NCBI GenBank assembly: GCA_018304295.1 | Contig: JAGVWK010000044.1 | Location: forward strand, 1-47,047 | DNA from: Microcaldota archaeon | Lineage (GTDB): Archaea > Micrarchaeota > Micrarchaeia > Anstonellales > Anstonellaceae | Reading direction: 5' to 3' | Length of the DNA stretch: 47,047 nucleotides | Shown here: positions 15,329 through 23,158 of the stretch, piece by piece | Numbering within the stretch: position 1 is the first letter of the stretch | How the letters are laid out: every line of letters starts with the position of its first letter | Notes under the pieces: generated by a model | Seen by the model: the letters and a program-made list of their open reading frames with translations, nothing else | What the model was told of the DNA's origin: nothing | Databases searched by the model: none | Translations under genes and position numbers: made by a program

Positions 15329-18028
15329 ATGCCCGCAGTTGCGATAAAGCCCATGGACAAGATGCGCCTGCGCGCCCTTATGGCGTCCGCGCAAAAGGAT
15401 TCGCAGCTTTGGGGCAGCGTGCTTGTATTTTTTGGCGCCCTTTTCCTCCTGCTTGCATTCCCTTTTTACCCAATATACATAGTGCCCCTCATCGCACTTG
15501 CAGCCGGCATTATTTCCTACAAAATAAGCTACATAGGGCTTCTTTTTTCCATGGTGATAACGCTCCCGGCAGTCGCATACCAGTCCCCGCACCTTGCATG
15601 GCTTTACCTTTTCCCAATCGCAGTAACGCTTTTTGAGATGTACGAAAACTGGCACATAATAGCGTTCCTCCAAGTTGTAATTTTCATGCCGTTTGCCCCC
15701 TTCCCTTTCTCGCTTCTCTCAGGCTTTATTTTCCTTGTTCTCGCATTGGGCGCGCTCATAGAGGGCTCAAAAAAATCAATCGCTCTTGCGCTTCCGGCAG
15801 TGCTTGTAATACTGCTCCTCTCCACGCTGTGGCTTGCGGAGAACGGCTCTTTCATGCCCCTCTCCCAAATCTCCCAGAATTACGGGCCTGCGCTTGCGGA
15901 ACTTTCGCACAACGCAAGGGAGGCAGCGCCCCTGCCCGACCTGCTCATGGCAACAGGCGGCTCGCTTGTCTCCATGCTTGACATGGGCATAATAAACGAT
16001 TTTGGCAGCCGAATACTCCCAAAGGTGCAGCAAAACCTCTTTACGCTTTTTGTGAGCGACAGCGCGGTTTTGCAGCTGGTTTCTTGGGGAGTTGCGCTTT
16101 TCCTCATTGGCTACCTGCCTGCGCGCTTTGAAAGCAAGCACAAGCAGGCAATCTCAAGCGCGGCACTTGTGCTCATACCGCTTGCAAACGTGCTCATAAG
16201 CTTCGCATACCCTGCAACCCCGTTTGATTTTTTTGTTTTCCTTTATCTTGCGCTTTCCCTTGGAATAATATATTTCATGGAAACAAACCACCTAAGCTTC
16301 AGCCGCGAGCGCTCCATAATGCGCGACCAAAAGTCAAAAGAGATGGGCTTGTCGGACCTCTCTTCCTCCGAAGGCGCGGAGTCCATGTCCGAAATAGGCG
16401 GCTACGAAGACGTAAAGAACGAGCTTTCCGAGTCCATAGTTTCTCCGCTTAAGCAGAAGGAAATCGCATACGCATACGGGATAAAGCCCCCAAACGGGAT
16501 ACTGCTTTTCGGGCCCCCCGGCACGGGAAAAACGCTCCTGATGCGCGCACTCTCAAAGGAGCTTAAAATCCCCTTCTACTACGTAAAAGGCTCAAACCTG
16601 CTTTCCGAGTGGTACGGGCAGTCCGAGCGCAATGTGTCCGACATTTTCAAAAAGGCGCGCAAGCAGGCGCCCTGCGTCCTTTTCTTTGACGAGATAGATT
16701 CCATAGGCAAGAAGCGCGACTCCTACAGCAACGACGACGTCGCACCGCGCATCCTGTCCGTGTTCCTTGAGGAGCTTGACGGCTTTAAGTCCCAGAACAA
16801 GGTAATCGTGATAGGCGCCACAAACGCACCGCAGCAGCTTGACCCGGCGCTCACCCGCCCGGGGCGCTTTGACAAGATAATCTACATGCACCTTCCTGAT
16901 GCGCCTGCGCGCGCGGAAATATTCAAGGTGCACATTTCAGGAGTGCCCCACGAGGCGGAGATTGATTTTGGCAAGCTTGGGCGCATCACGGAGCGCTACT
17001 CCGGCGCTGATATAAAGAACATTTGCACGGAGGCGACAAGGATGGCTGCGCGCGAGGCAATGGCGCAAAAAATGGTGGTGCCTTTGCGAACAGAGCACCT
17101 GCTTGCGGCGCTCAAGGCAATACGCCCCTCAACAACAATAGATTCCCTTGAGGAATACGAGAAATTCCGCCTTGACTTTGAAAGGCGCAGCGGAAAGGTT
17201 GAGCAAAAGCCCGAAGAAAGCGCACAAGCCGTGCGCTGGGAGGACGTTGCGGGGCTGGAAAAGGTAAAGCAATCCCTGCTTGAGGCAATAGAGATACCGC
17301 TCACCCAAAAAGGCGAGGCGCTGATGAAAAAATTCCGCATAAAGCCCTCAAAAGGATTGCTTCTTTTTGGTCCTCCGGGGTGCGGCAAAACAATGATAGT
17401 AAAGGCCGCCGCAAACGAGCTTAAATCCACTTTCCTTTCCATTTCAGGAGCAGAGCTTATGAAAAAGGGATATGGGAATTCCACCTCCATCCTCAAGGAA
17501 ACATTTAACCGCGCGCGCGAGCAGGCTCCGGCACTCATTTTCATAGACGAGATAGAAGCCCTTGCCCCAAGCCGCGACTATTCCTCATCCGCAGTGCTCA
17601 CGCAGCTGCTGCAGGAGCTTGACGGGGTAAAAGAGCTAAAGAATGTGATGCTTGTGGGCGCAACAAACAAGCCCTCCATGCTGGACTCCGCGCTCTTGCG
17701 CCCCGGAAGGTTTGACAAGATAATGTACATACCCTCTCCAGACATGCCCGCCCGCGAGCAAATCTTTGAGCAGAACCTCGGGCAGGAGGGCAAAGTTGTG
17801 GACATTGAAAAGCTTGCAACCGAAACAGAAGGCTATTCCGGCGCAGACATCGCCTCAATATGCCAAGAGGCAAAAATGGCGCTTGTGCGCGCGGAAATGG
17901 GGGGAAAGGAGGCGAGGCTCACGACCCAGTACGTTTTTTCCCTCATAAGCGCGCGCCGGCCTTCAATCACGAGGAAGGATTTGGCGGAATATGCGGCTTT
18001 CCTTGAGGAATACGGAGAAAGGAAATAG
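15329..18028 (+). CDS. membrane-anchored tandem AAA ATPase (Cdc48-like)
   Basis: 899 residues. Residues 1 to about 320 hold roughly eight to ten hydrophobic helices, with a soluble stretch near 170-240 (ENGSFMPLSQISQNYG...). Then two AAA modules: D1 with GPPGTGKT at about 394-401, FFDEIDS and the second region of homology NAPQQLDPALTRPGRFD; D2 with GPPGCGKT at about 681-688, FIDEIEA and NKPSMLDSALLRPGRFD. Both have intact Walker A, Walker B and arginine fingers, and each is followed by a YSGADI..IC.EA helical lid. The AAA part resembles Cdc48/VAT, but the usual N-terminal double-psi barrel is replaced by the membrane domain. Probable role: pulling proteins out of, or processing them at, the membrane (inference). 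Confidence 0.85.
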   Translation: MPAVAIKPMDKMRLRALMASAQKDSQLWGSVLVFFGALFLLLAFPFYPIYIVPLIALAAGIISYKISYIGLLFSMVITLPAVAYQSPHLAWLYLFPIAVTLFEMYENWHIIAFLQVVIFMPFAPFPFSLLSGFIFLVLALGALIEGSKKSIALALPAVLVILLLSTLWLAENGSFMPLSQISQNYGPALAELSHNAREAAPLPDLLMATGGSLVSMLDMGIINDFGSRILPKVQQNLFTLFVSDSAVLQLVSWGVALFLIGYLPARFESKHKQAISSAALVLIPLANVLISFAYPATPFDFFVFLYLALSLGIIYFMETNHLSFSRERSIMRDQKSKEMGLSDLSSSEGAESMSEIGGYEDVKNELSESIVSPLKQKEIAYAYGIKPPNGILLFGPPGTGKTLLMRALSKELKIPFYYVKGSNLLSEWYGQSERNVSDIFKKARKQAPCVLFFDEIDSIGKKRDSYSNDDVAPRILSVFLEELDGFKSQNKVIVIGATNAPQQLDPALTRPGRFDKIIYMHLPDAPARAEIFKVHISGVPHEAEIDFGKLGRITERYSGADIKNICTEATRMAAREAMAQKMVVPLRTEHLLAALKAIRPSTTIDSLEEYEKFRLDFERRSGKVEQKPEESAQAVRWEDVAGLEKVKQSLLEAIEIPLTQKGEALMKKFRIKPSKGLLLFGPPGCGKTMIVKAAANELKSTFLSISGAELMKKGYGNSTSILKETFNRAREQAPALIFIDEIEALAPSRDYSSSAVLTQLLQELDGVKELKNVMLVGATNKPSMLDSALLRPGRFDKIMYIPSPDMPAREQIFEQNLGQEGKVVDIEKLATETEGYSGADIASICQEAKMALVRAEMGGKEARLTTQYVFSLISARRPSITRKDLAEYAAFLEEYGERK

Positions 18029-18055
18029 GCGCTGCATGCGCAAGAGGCGACACAC

Positions 18056-18370
18056 ATGAAAGATAAAACCCCCAAAAGCAACAAGCCAATAATATCCGCG
18101 CTTCTAAGCGCTTTCTGGCCCGGTGTCGGGCAGATATACAACGGCCAGCTGAAAAAAGGCCTTCTCTTTTTTATCGGGCAGGGAATAATCGCCGCAATAG
18201 CGTATGCGGTTTATTTTGCAAGCGGCATTGCCTCAAGCGGCGTGTGCTGCCTGCTTGGCATCCCGCTTCTCTTTACCCCGCTGCTTGTGTGGGCATACGG
18301 GATATTTGACGCGTACAAAACTGCAAAGCGCCAAGTTGGCGGCAAAAAAACAAAAGACATTTTTGAGTAG
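18056..18370 (+). CDS. small TM2-like membrane protein
   Basis: 104 residues, 27 bases after the AAA gene. Residues 12-36 (ALLSAFWPGVGQIYNGQLKKGLLFF) have the TM2-domain pattern G.GQ.YNG...KG, then one or two more hydrophobic segments (about 40-60 and 65-85) and a basic C-terminus with FDAYKTAKRQ. TM2 proteins have no firmly known function. It is likely in one transcript with the membrane AAA protein and could be its partner. Confidence 0.7.
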   Translation: MKDKTPKSNKPIISALLSAFWPGVGQIYNGQLKKGLLFFIGQGIIAAIAYAVYFASGIASSGVCCLLGIPLLFTPLLVWAYGIFDAYKTAKRQVGGKKTKDIFE

Positions 18371-18402
18371 CTTCCGCTGGCCGCATCCGCGCCTGCGCGC
18401 AC

Positions 18403-18789
18403 TCAAAAAACTATTGTTTTCACGGTCGTAAGCAGCCTGTTTTTCCGAAGCAGCGTGTCAAGCTCCGCAATCCTTTTTGCATCGTCGTGCAAAAGCCACA
18501 TCTCAATGCACTGATTGTGTATCACGTTGTGCATGCTTGTCATTATGCTGCTCTCAAACTGGTGCTTGAGGTCGTGCAGCCTCGGGTCTGTTGCATGGCG
18601 GTTTCCGACAACAAGTATCATTGCGTGCGTGTCTCCCTTTGCATCGGCGAGGCTTTTCTTCTCCACGCGCAAATTCGCAAGCGCTGCGCGCACCACCTCG
18701 GAACGGCTGCCCATTTTCATTGCAGCCCCAAGCTCCCCAAGTTCCGCAGCCTCCTCATCCGTAAGAGAAAAGCTCAATATCCTTGTCAT
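18403..18789 (-). CDS. NikR-like nickel-responsive regulator
   Basis: 128 residues. N-terminal ribbon-helix-helix (RILSFSLTDEEAAELGELGAAM..GSRSEVVRAALANL) and a C-terminal ACT-like metal-binding domain (AMILVVGNRHATDP.LHDLKHQFES...SMHNVIHNQCIEMWLLHDDAKRIAELDTLLRK...V). NikR represses nickel uptake when nickel is bound. The usual high-affinity ligands are His-x-His-x5-Cys plus one more His; here the Cys is kept but the two His positions at -8 and -6 from it read Met and Asn, with His at -7 and -3. Metal choice may therefore differ. It faces away from the uptake operon across a 140-base promoter region, as expected for its repressor. Confidence 0.8.
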   Translation of the reverse strand: MTRILSFSLTDEEAAELGELGAAMKMGSRSEVVRAALANLRVEKKSLADAKGDTHAMILVVGNRHATDPRLHDLKHQFESSIMTSMHNVIHNQCIEMWLLHDDAKRIAELDTLLRKNRLLTTVKTIVF

Positions 18790-18800
18790 TTTATCCCTCC

Positions 18801-18856
18801 GTTAATAATCTTTTTTGCCCCCCTTCCCCGTCGCGCCCATTTTTCTTATTATTAAC
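18801..18856. promoter_or_regulatory. paired GTTAnTAAC-like sites, candidate NikR operator
   Basis: GTTAATAAT (18801-18809) and ATTATTAAC (18848-18856) form a perfect 9-bp inverted pair, 47 bp centre to centre; each half is itself nearly palindromic (GTTA-n-TAAC). They lie just upstream of the NikR-like start codon and about 75 bases before the divergent CbtB-like gene. The same arrangement stands before cbiM (22024-22078). A TATA-like AATATTAATA for the rightward gene is at 18866-18875. Confidence 0.45.
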
Positions 18857-18929
18857 TTGTTGCGAAAATATTAATAAACAGTTCAGTTAGAAAAAGCCTT
18901 CCGGCATCATTGCCCAAGGAGGAATCGGA

Positions 18930-19118
18930 ATGAAACTTGCACACCATGAAATGAACCTGTTCGGGCACAAGCTTGAGTTTTCAGCCTCAATGCAGTTCGC
19001 AGCCCTCTCGGCATTGCTTTTCATTGCAATATACGCCGTCCTTTTCACGGCATTTCCCTCATTGCATGACGGCTTCCACGAGTTCCGCCATTCCTTTGGC
19101 ATAATCCCATGCCACTAA
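18930..19118 (+). CDS. CbtB-like metal transport subunit
   Basis: 62 residues with a strong ribosome site AGGAGG before ATG 18930. One transmembrane helix (about 22-42) and a His-rich C-terminus, LHDGFHEFRHSFGIIPCH, which matches the CbtB pattern of spaced His ending in PCH. CbtB is a predicted cobalt (or nickel) transport subunit known mainly from genome context, often with CbtA; no CbtA is seen here. Additional His residues near the N-terminus (LAHHEMNLFGHK) may also bind metal. First gene of the operon under the candidate NikR sites. Confidence 0.75.
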   Translation: MKLAHHEMNLFGHKLEFSASMQFAALSALLFIAIYAVLFTAFPSLHDGFHEFRHSFGIIPCH

Positions 19119-19162
19119 ACGCAAAAGATGGCGCTTAAGTGGCTTATCAACAGGTAGATAAC

Positions 19163-19687
19163 ATGAAACAATTTGCACTGCTATCTTTTTTGCTGCTTGC
19201 CAGCCAGATGCTTGCCAGCCAGCTCTTTGCAGCCTCCTCCCTCGTGATAAGCGTGGAGCAAAAAGGCGAGCTTGTTGCTCACGAGGGGCATTTTGACGCA
19301 ACAATATACGCGCTTTCCCCTTCGGGCGCTCCAATAAAAAACGCGACTATCCGCGCGAGGCTGTGGCACTCTGACAAATACGGGCTTTTCACCTCCGACA
19401 TCCCATACGTTGACGGCATTATGGTGTTTGACATTGAAACGGCTGCCCCGGACGGCTCGCTGCACGTGGACGCAATGCTTCCGGTGCCGGGCACGTACGT
19501 GCTTGAGGCAGAAGGCTTTGACCCAAGCGGGCAATACGACCATGCGCCCTTTATGCAGGAATACGAAGTGGGGCAGCTGCCGCATAAGGAGCTTAACGGG
19601 GCAGTGCTGCTATGGTTCCTTTTCATGACAGGCTTTGCAGGCGGCTATTTCCTTCTTTCCAAGAAAGGTGAATCCCATGTCCAGTAA
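19163..19687 (+). CDS. envelope protein of the metal-uptake operon, Ig-like, C-terminally anchored
   Basis: 174 residues from ATG 19163 (AGGT ribosome site). Signal peptide about 1-23 (MKQFALLSFLLLASQMLASQ, cut near FAA), a beta-sandwich-like domain with IYALSPSGAPIKNATIRARLWHSDKYGLF and GTYVLEAEGFDPSGQYDH, and one C-terminal helix (about 148-168) followed by KK. His residues at several places in the outer domain could bind metal. It recalls the extracytoplasmic NikK/NikL or DUF4198-type partners reported beside nickel ECF transporters, but I cannot assign it to one. Overlaps the next gene by 11 bases. Confidence 0.6.
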   Translation: MKQFALLSFLLLASQMLASQLFAASSLVISVEQKGELVAHEGHFDATIYALSPSGAPIKNATIRARLWHSDKYGLFTSDIPYVDGIMVFDIETAAPDGSLHVDAMLPVPGTYVLEAEGFDPSGQYDHAPFMQEYEVGQLPHKELNGAVLLWFLFMTGFAGGYFLLSKKGESHVQ

Positions 19688-20264
19688 AAAAATATCCATC
19701 CGGTTTGCGCTGGTGGCATTTGCGCTGCTCTTCTCCCAGCTTGCATCTGCGCATCTTTCAGCAGAGGGCGCCCCAGCCGTCCAAGAAGGCGCACCAATGC
19801 ATTCTCTGCAAGGCGGCGTCGGGCAGGGCAGCGCTGAGATTTTCAGAATATACGCTTTTCCGGTGGCTGCGGCTGTTTCGCGCTCAAGCGAGTTCACGGT
19901 AAAATCCGCATCGGAGAATTTTTCCACGCTTTCTGCGCGCTTTGAAATAAGGATTGTGCAAACAGAGGACGAGCACGAGGTATTTTCCACAAGCATATAC
20001 GGGGAAAATCCGTCTTTCACCTATGCGTTCAATGACGGGTCCGAACACCGCATGGAAGCCACCATGGTTCCCCTTGACGCCAGCGCCCCAGCAACTTACA
20101 AATACCTGCTGGACGTGCAGCCCCAGCAGCCCACGCCAGAACTTCAGGCACGCGTGCTGCTTGCCCTTGCATGGGTATTTTTCACCGGCGCACTTATGGG
20201 CGTTTGGGCTGGCAATGCGCGCAAAAAGGCGCGCAAGCAAAGTGGTGCCAATGTACCAAATTGA
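19677..20264 (+). CDS. second envelope protein of the metal-uptake operon
   Basis: 195 residues from ATG 19677, with AAAGGTGA as ribosome site inside the previous gene. Signal peptide with basic SSKK and a hydrophobic core ending in ASA, so that the mature protein begins near HLSAEG; a beta-rich outer domain (ESFTVKSASENFSTLS-type strands, EDEHEVFSTSIYGENPSFTYAFNDGSEHRMEATM); a C-terminal helix at about 165-185 and a basic tail. Same overall plan as its upstream neighbour, so the two may be paralogues or form a pair. Exposed His residues (including the mature N-terminal region) could serve metal capture (inference). Confidence 0.6.
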   Translation: MSSKKISIRFALVAFALLFSQLASAHLSAEGAPAVQEGAPMHSLQGGVGQGSAEIFRIYAFPVAAAVSRSSEFTVKSASENFSTLSARFEIRIVQTEDEHEVFSTSIYGENPSFTYAFNDGSEHRMEATMVPLDASAPATYKYLLDVQPQQPTPELQARVLLALAWVFFTGALMGVWAGNARKKARKQSGANVPN

Positions 20265-20796
20265 CACTCCATTTGCAGTGCGCTCAATAGAAAGCTCAAG
20301 CATTGCGCTTCGTGCAGCGTATTTTTGCGCATCCGCAAAAAAGCGCGAGTGGGCGCGCAAAAAGCTCATTGATGCAACTCTCGCGCACAGGGAAACCCTT
20401 GGCAGGCTGCTGCTTGTTGAGCCGCTTTTCATGCCATTGCAAATCGCCGGCATGGGCTTTGCGGTTGGGAATTGCACGCAGGCTGCAAAGGAGCGCCTCT
20501 CCCGAAATTCCACCCGGTGGAAATCCCTTGCGCGCACGTGGCTTGCGCTTCAAAAAACCTGCGCGCGCTTTGCAGCGCAAAGCGTGCATTCAAGCCCAAT
20601 GCGGCTTAGGAAGGCGTTTGCCCTTTTCCTCCTGTGCTCCTCATTTGCGCTTTTTTTCAGCACGCGCGCCTTGCGCCCTTCGCATTTCCTTGCAAAAAAT
20701 CCCCCACTGTGGGAAGGAAAAGCAAGCCCGCTGCATTTTGATTCGCTAAAATCCGTGCTGGGCGCAAAAGGCACTGGCGGAGGCGCTGCCATATGA
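20251..20796 (+). CDS. unrecognised membrane protein of the metal-uptake operon
   Basis: 181 residues from ATG 20251, which has GTGGTG just upstream and overlaps the preceding gene by 14 bases; a longer frame upstream only antisense-reads the neighbour and is rejected. The N-terminal 115 residues are helical and basic with Cys at several sites (FCASAKK, GNCTQ, KTCARF); one helix follows at about 120-138 (AFALFLLCSSFALFFS). Its stop overlaps the ATG of the LonB-like gene (ATGA), so the two are translationally coupled. No family recognised. Confidence 0.5.
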   Translation: MYQIDTPFAVRSIESSSIALRAAYFCASAKKREWARKKLIDATLAHRETLGRLLLVEPLFMPLQIAGMGFAVGNCTQAAKERLSRNSTRWKSLARTWLALQKTCARFAAQSVHSSPMRLRKAFALFLLCSSFALFFSTRALRPSHFLAKNPPLWEGKASPLHFDSLKSVLGAKGTGGGAAI

Positions 20797-22016
20797 GCAA
20801 AGAATTCCCATACAAAACAACGCAGGATGTGCCTGCCCCAAAAGAGCTCATTTCGCAGGTAATAGGGCAGCAAGAGGCAGTGTCCCTTGTGAGGCAGGCA
20901 GCCCTAAACCGCCGCCACCTTCTTCTTGTGGGCGAGCCGGGCACGGGAAAGTCCCTTTTGGGCAAGGCGCTTTCGCAGCTTCTTAAAAGCGGGGAGCTTT
21001 TTGACGTTGTGGCATATCCCAACGGCACAGAGCCCACAAAGCCGATAATAAGGCTGCTTCCTGCGGGCACTGCGCAGGAAACAGCAGCAGCCGGCTCTTC
21101 ATCCATTTCCCATTTGTTGCTTCTATTTGCCGCATTGCTGGCTGGCGCGGGCTTTCTGTGGTGGCTTAACAGCCACTACAGGGTAACCTCGGGGGAGCTT
21201 GTTGCCGCTATTTATACAAGCGCAGCAGCCGCAATGCTTTTTGCAGCGCTTCTTTTCGCATCATTTAAGCTAAAGCCTTCCGCTGGCGCAAAACCCGCGA
21301 TTTTGCTCTCCCATAAACGCGCAGCAGCCCCGTTTGTGGACGCAACGGGAGCAGCCGCAACCTCCCTGCTTGGGGACGTGCAGCACGACCCGTACCAGAC
21401 AGGCGGGCTAGGAACGCCCGCGCACGAGCGCATACAGCTTGGCCTCATGCACCGCGCACACGGTGGCGTGCTTTTCATAGACGAAATAGGCTCGCTGCCC
21501 GCCGGGGTGCAGCAGGAGCTTCTCACCGCATTGCAGGAGGGCAAATTCCCAATATGCGGGCGCAATCAGACAAGCGCGGGCGCAGGGATACGCACCGAGC
21601 CTGTCCCGTGCAATTTCGTCCTTGTTGCGGCAGGCAACATGGACGGCATGAAAGGCATGCACCCGGCGCTGCGCGACAGGATACGCGGCAACGGGTATGA
21701 AATACTCATGAAAACCCAAATGCCGGATACTGGGGAAAACCGCCTCCTGCTTTGGCAGTTTGTTGCGCAGGAGGTTCGCAACGACGGCAAAATACCCAAC
21801 TTTGACGCATCCGCAATGGGCGCATTTATTTCCTGCGCAAAAAAGCTTTCAAAAAAGAAAGGGATGCTCTCATTGCGGCTTAGGAACCTTGGCGGGCTGG
21901 TGCGCATAGCAGGGGATGCTGCCATTGCGGATTCCTCTCAATTCACAAGCGCAAGGCACGTATATTCCGCCTTTTCCCATTCGCGCTCCATAGAAGAGCA
22001 AAAACAGGGCGGTTAA
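20793..22016 (+). CDS. LonB-like membrane AAA+ ATPase lacking the protease domain
   Basis: 407 residues. Aligns by motif with the ATPase half of archaeal LonB: VIGQQEAV, Walker A GEPGTGKS at 47-54, a two-helix membrane insert at about 106-126 and 136-157, then APFVDATGAAATSLLGDVQHDPYQTGGLGTPAHER, Walker B VLFIDEIG at 226-233, LVAAGNMD (sensor 1), MHPALRDRIRGNGYE and LRLRNLGGLVR. LonB normally continues for about 200 more residues with a Ser-Lys protease domain; here the protein stops right after SIEEQ. The following 105 bases hold no protease sequence. It keeps all ATPase motifs, so it may be a membrane chaperone or unfoldase serving the metal-uptake proteins (inference) or a truncated gene. 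Confidence 0.85.
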   Translation: MSKEFPYKTTQDVPAPKELISQVIGQQEAVSLVRQAALNRRHLLLVGEPGTGKSLLGKALSQLLKSGELFDVVAYPNGTEPTKPIIRLLPAGTAQETAAAGSSSISHLLLLFAALLAGAGFLWWLNSHYRVTSGELVAAIYTSAAAAMLFAALLFASFKLKPSAGAKPAILLSHKRAAAPFVDATGAAATSLLGDVQHDPYQTGGLGTPAHERIQLGLMHRAHGGVLFIDEIGSLPAGVQQELLTALQEGKFPICGRNQTSAGAGIRTEPVPCNFVLVAAGNMDGMKGMHPALRDRIRGNGYEILMKTQMPDTGENRLLLWQFVAQEVRNDGKIPNFDASAMGAFISCAKKLSKKKGMLSLRLRNLGGLVRIAGDAAIADSSQFTSARHVYSAFSHSRSIEEQKQGG

Positions 22017-22023
22017 GAAGGCG

Positions 22024-22115
22024 GTTAATAACGATTTTTGCGCACTTTCCCCGAAGGCAACATCCGAGTGTTATTAACTTTGCCTAAAACTCTTATTAAG
22101 CATATTTGTTATAAC
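22024..22115 (+). promoter_or_regulatory. paired GTTAnTAAC sites before cbiM, candidate NikR operator
   Basis: GTTAATAAC (22024-22032) and GTTATTAAC (22070-22078), 46 bp centre to centre, repeat the arrangement seen before the NikR-like and CbtB-like genes. A third partial palindrome, GTTATAAC, lies at 22108-22115, six bases before the cbiM ATG. TATA-like TCTTATTAAG (22091-22100) is between them, 22-31 bases before the ATG, so repressor bound here would block the promoter. Confidence 0.45.
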
Positions 22116-22121
22116 CGCTTC

Positions 22122-22784
22122 ATGCATATAATGGAAGGATTTTTGCCCCTTGAATGGTGCATTTTCTGGTATTTGCTTTCAGCGCCCTTTGTGCTGTGGG
22201 GCATAATGCAAACAGGGAAACTTTTTGCGCTCAAGCCGCAGCAAAAGATACTATTGGCAGTGAGCGGCGCATTCATTTTCGTGCTCTCCTCCCTTAAGCT
22301 GCCCTCCATAACCGGCTCTTCCTCCCATCCAACGGGCACGGGGCTTGCATCAATACTATACGGCCCTGGCATAAGCGCCTTCCTTGCAGCAATAGTGCTT
22401 GTTTTTCAGGCATTGCTTCTTGCGCACGGGGGCATCACCACATTGGGCGCAGACATATTCTCAATGGGCATAATGGGCCCCCTTGTTGCGTGGCTTGTTT
22501 TCAAGGGAAGCGCAAAACTTAATATTGGCTGGAAAGTGCGCATTTTCGCGGCAGCGCTGCTTTCGGACTGGATTACCTATCTCGTAACCTCCCTACAACT
22601 TGCGCTTGCATACCCCGGAGCAAGCCTTGTGCAGTCCTACATGACGTTTGCATCAGTATTCGCGCTCACACAAATACCCCTTGCAATAGCAGAAGGGATA
22701 CTCTTCCTTGTGTTCTTTGACTTTTTGCGCCGCGCAAAGCCCAAAATGCTCGCAGAGCTTTGCGGCGAGGAATTTGCGAAGTGA
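22122..22784 (+). CDS. cbiM: ECF transporter substrate-binding subunit CbiM/NikM
   Basis: 220 residues. The start at ATG 22122 gives the family's exact N-terminus, MHIMEGFLP; the free amino group and His2 belong to the metal site in known structures. Also seen is SSSHPTGTGLASILYGPGISAFLA, containing the second conserved His ligand, and about seven hydrophobic helices, including ALLLAHGGITTLGADIFSMGIMGPLVAW. Imports Co2+ or Ni2+; the nearby NikR-like gene favours nickel. A longer frame starting upstream would hide the N-terminal ligand and is rejected. cbiN, cbiQ and cbiO follow. Confidence 0.92.
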   Translation: MHIMEGFLPLEWCIFWYLLSAPFVLWGIMQTGKLFALKPQQKILLAVSGAFIFVLSSLKLPSITGSSSHPTGTGLASILYGPGISAFLAAIVLVFQALLLAHGGITTLGADIFSMGIMGPLVAWLVFKGSAKLNIGWKVRIFAAALLSDWITYLVTSLQLALAYPGASLVQSYMTFASVFALTQIPLAIAEGILFLVFFDFLRRAKPKMLAELCGEEFAK

Positions 22785-22788
22785 TAAT

Positions 22789-23094
22789 ATGGAACAACAA
22801 AAACAACAGCCACTCCCAATCCACCTTTACCTGCTCGCGCTGCTTGCAATCGTGGCGCTTTTTGCGCTTCCCTTTCTGCTCAACCCAGATGCGCAATTTG
22901 GCGGAGCTGACAATGCAGGCAGGGATTTGATTGCGCAGCAGGACCCCAATTACACGCCTTGGTATTCCTCTTGGTGGCAGCCCCCGCCCGAAACAGAATC
23001 CATGCTTTTTGCGCTCCAAGCCGCAATAGGCGCAATAATAATAGGCTACTTCATAGGGTATGAGCGCGGCAAAGCCGCAGGGGCGGCGAACTAG
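22789..23094 (+). CDS. cbiN: CbiN-like ECF transporter subunit
   Basis: 101 residues starting 4 bases after cbiM. Two transmembrane helices (about 13-31 and 71-90) flank an extracytoplasmic loop with FGGADNAGRDLI, which matches the CbiN 'F.G.D..A' loop near the metal entrance. CbiN stimulates CbiM. The loop is Trp-rich (YSSWWQPPP) and the C-terminus is basic (YERGKAAG). Position and topology carry most of the assignment. Confidence 0.8.
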   Translation: MEQQKQQPLPIHLYLLALLAIVALFALPFLLNPDAQFGGADNAGRDLIAQQDPNYTPWYSSWWQPPPETESMLFALQAAIGAIIIGYFIGYERGKAAGAAN

Positions 23095-23158
23095 CGGGCT
23101 TTTGCATGGATGCGCACATTAGCAGCAAAACAGCGGCGCTTTCAACTGCGGTGCTTTC

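Noticed and set aside
18880-18929. Possible nickel/cobalt riboswitch before the CbtB-like gene
   Set aside because: Only about 50 bases of leader without the conserved stems; the repressor sites explain control better.
22038-22121. N-terminal extension of cbiM
   Set aside because: It would bury the free N-terminus and His2 of the family's MHIMEGFLP start, and it spans the promoter repeats.
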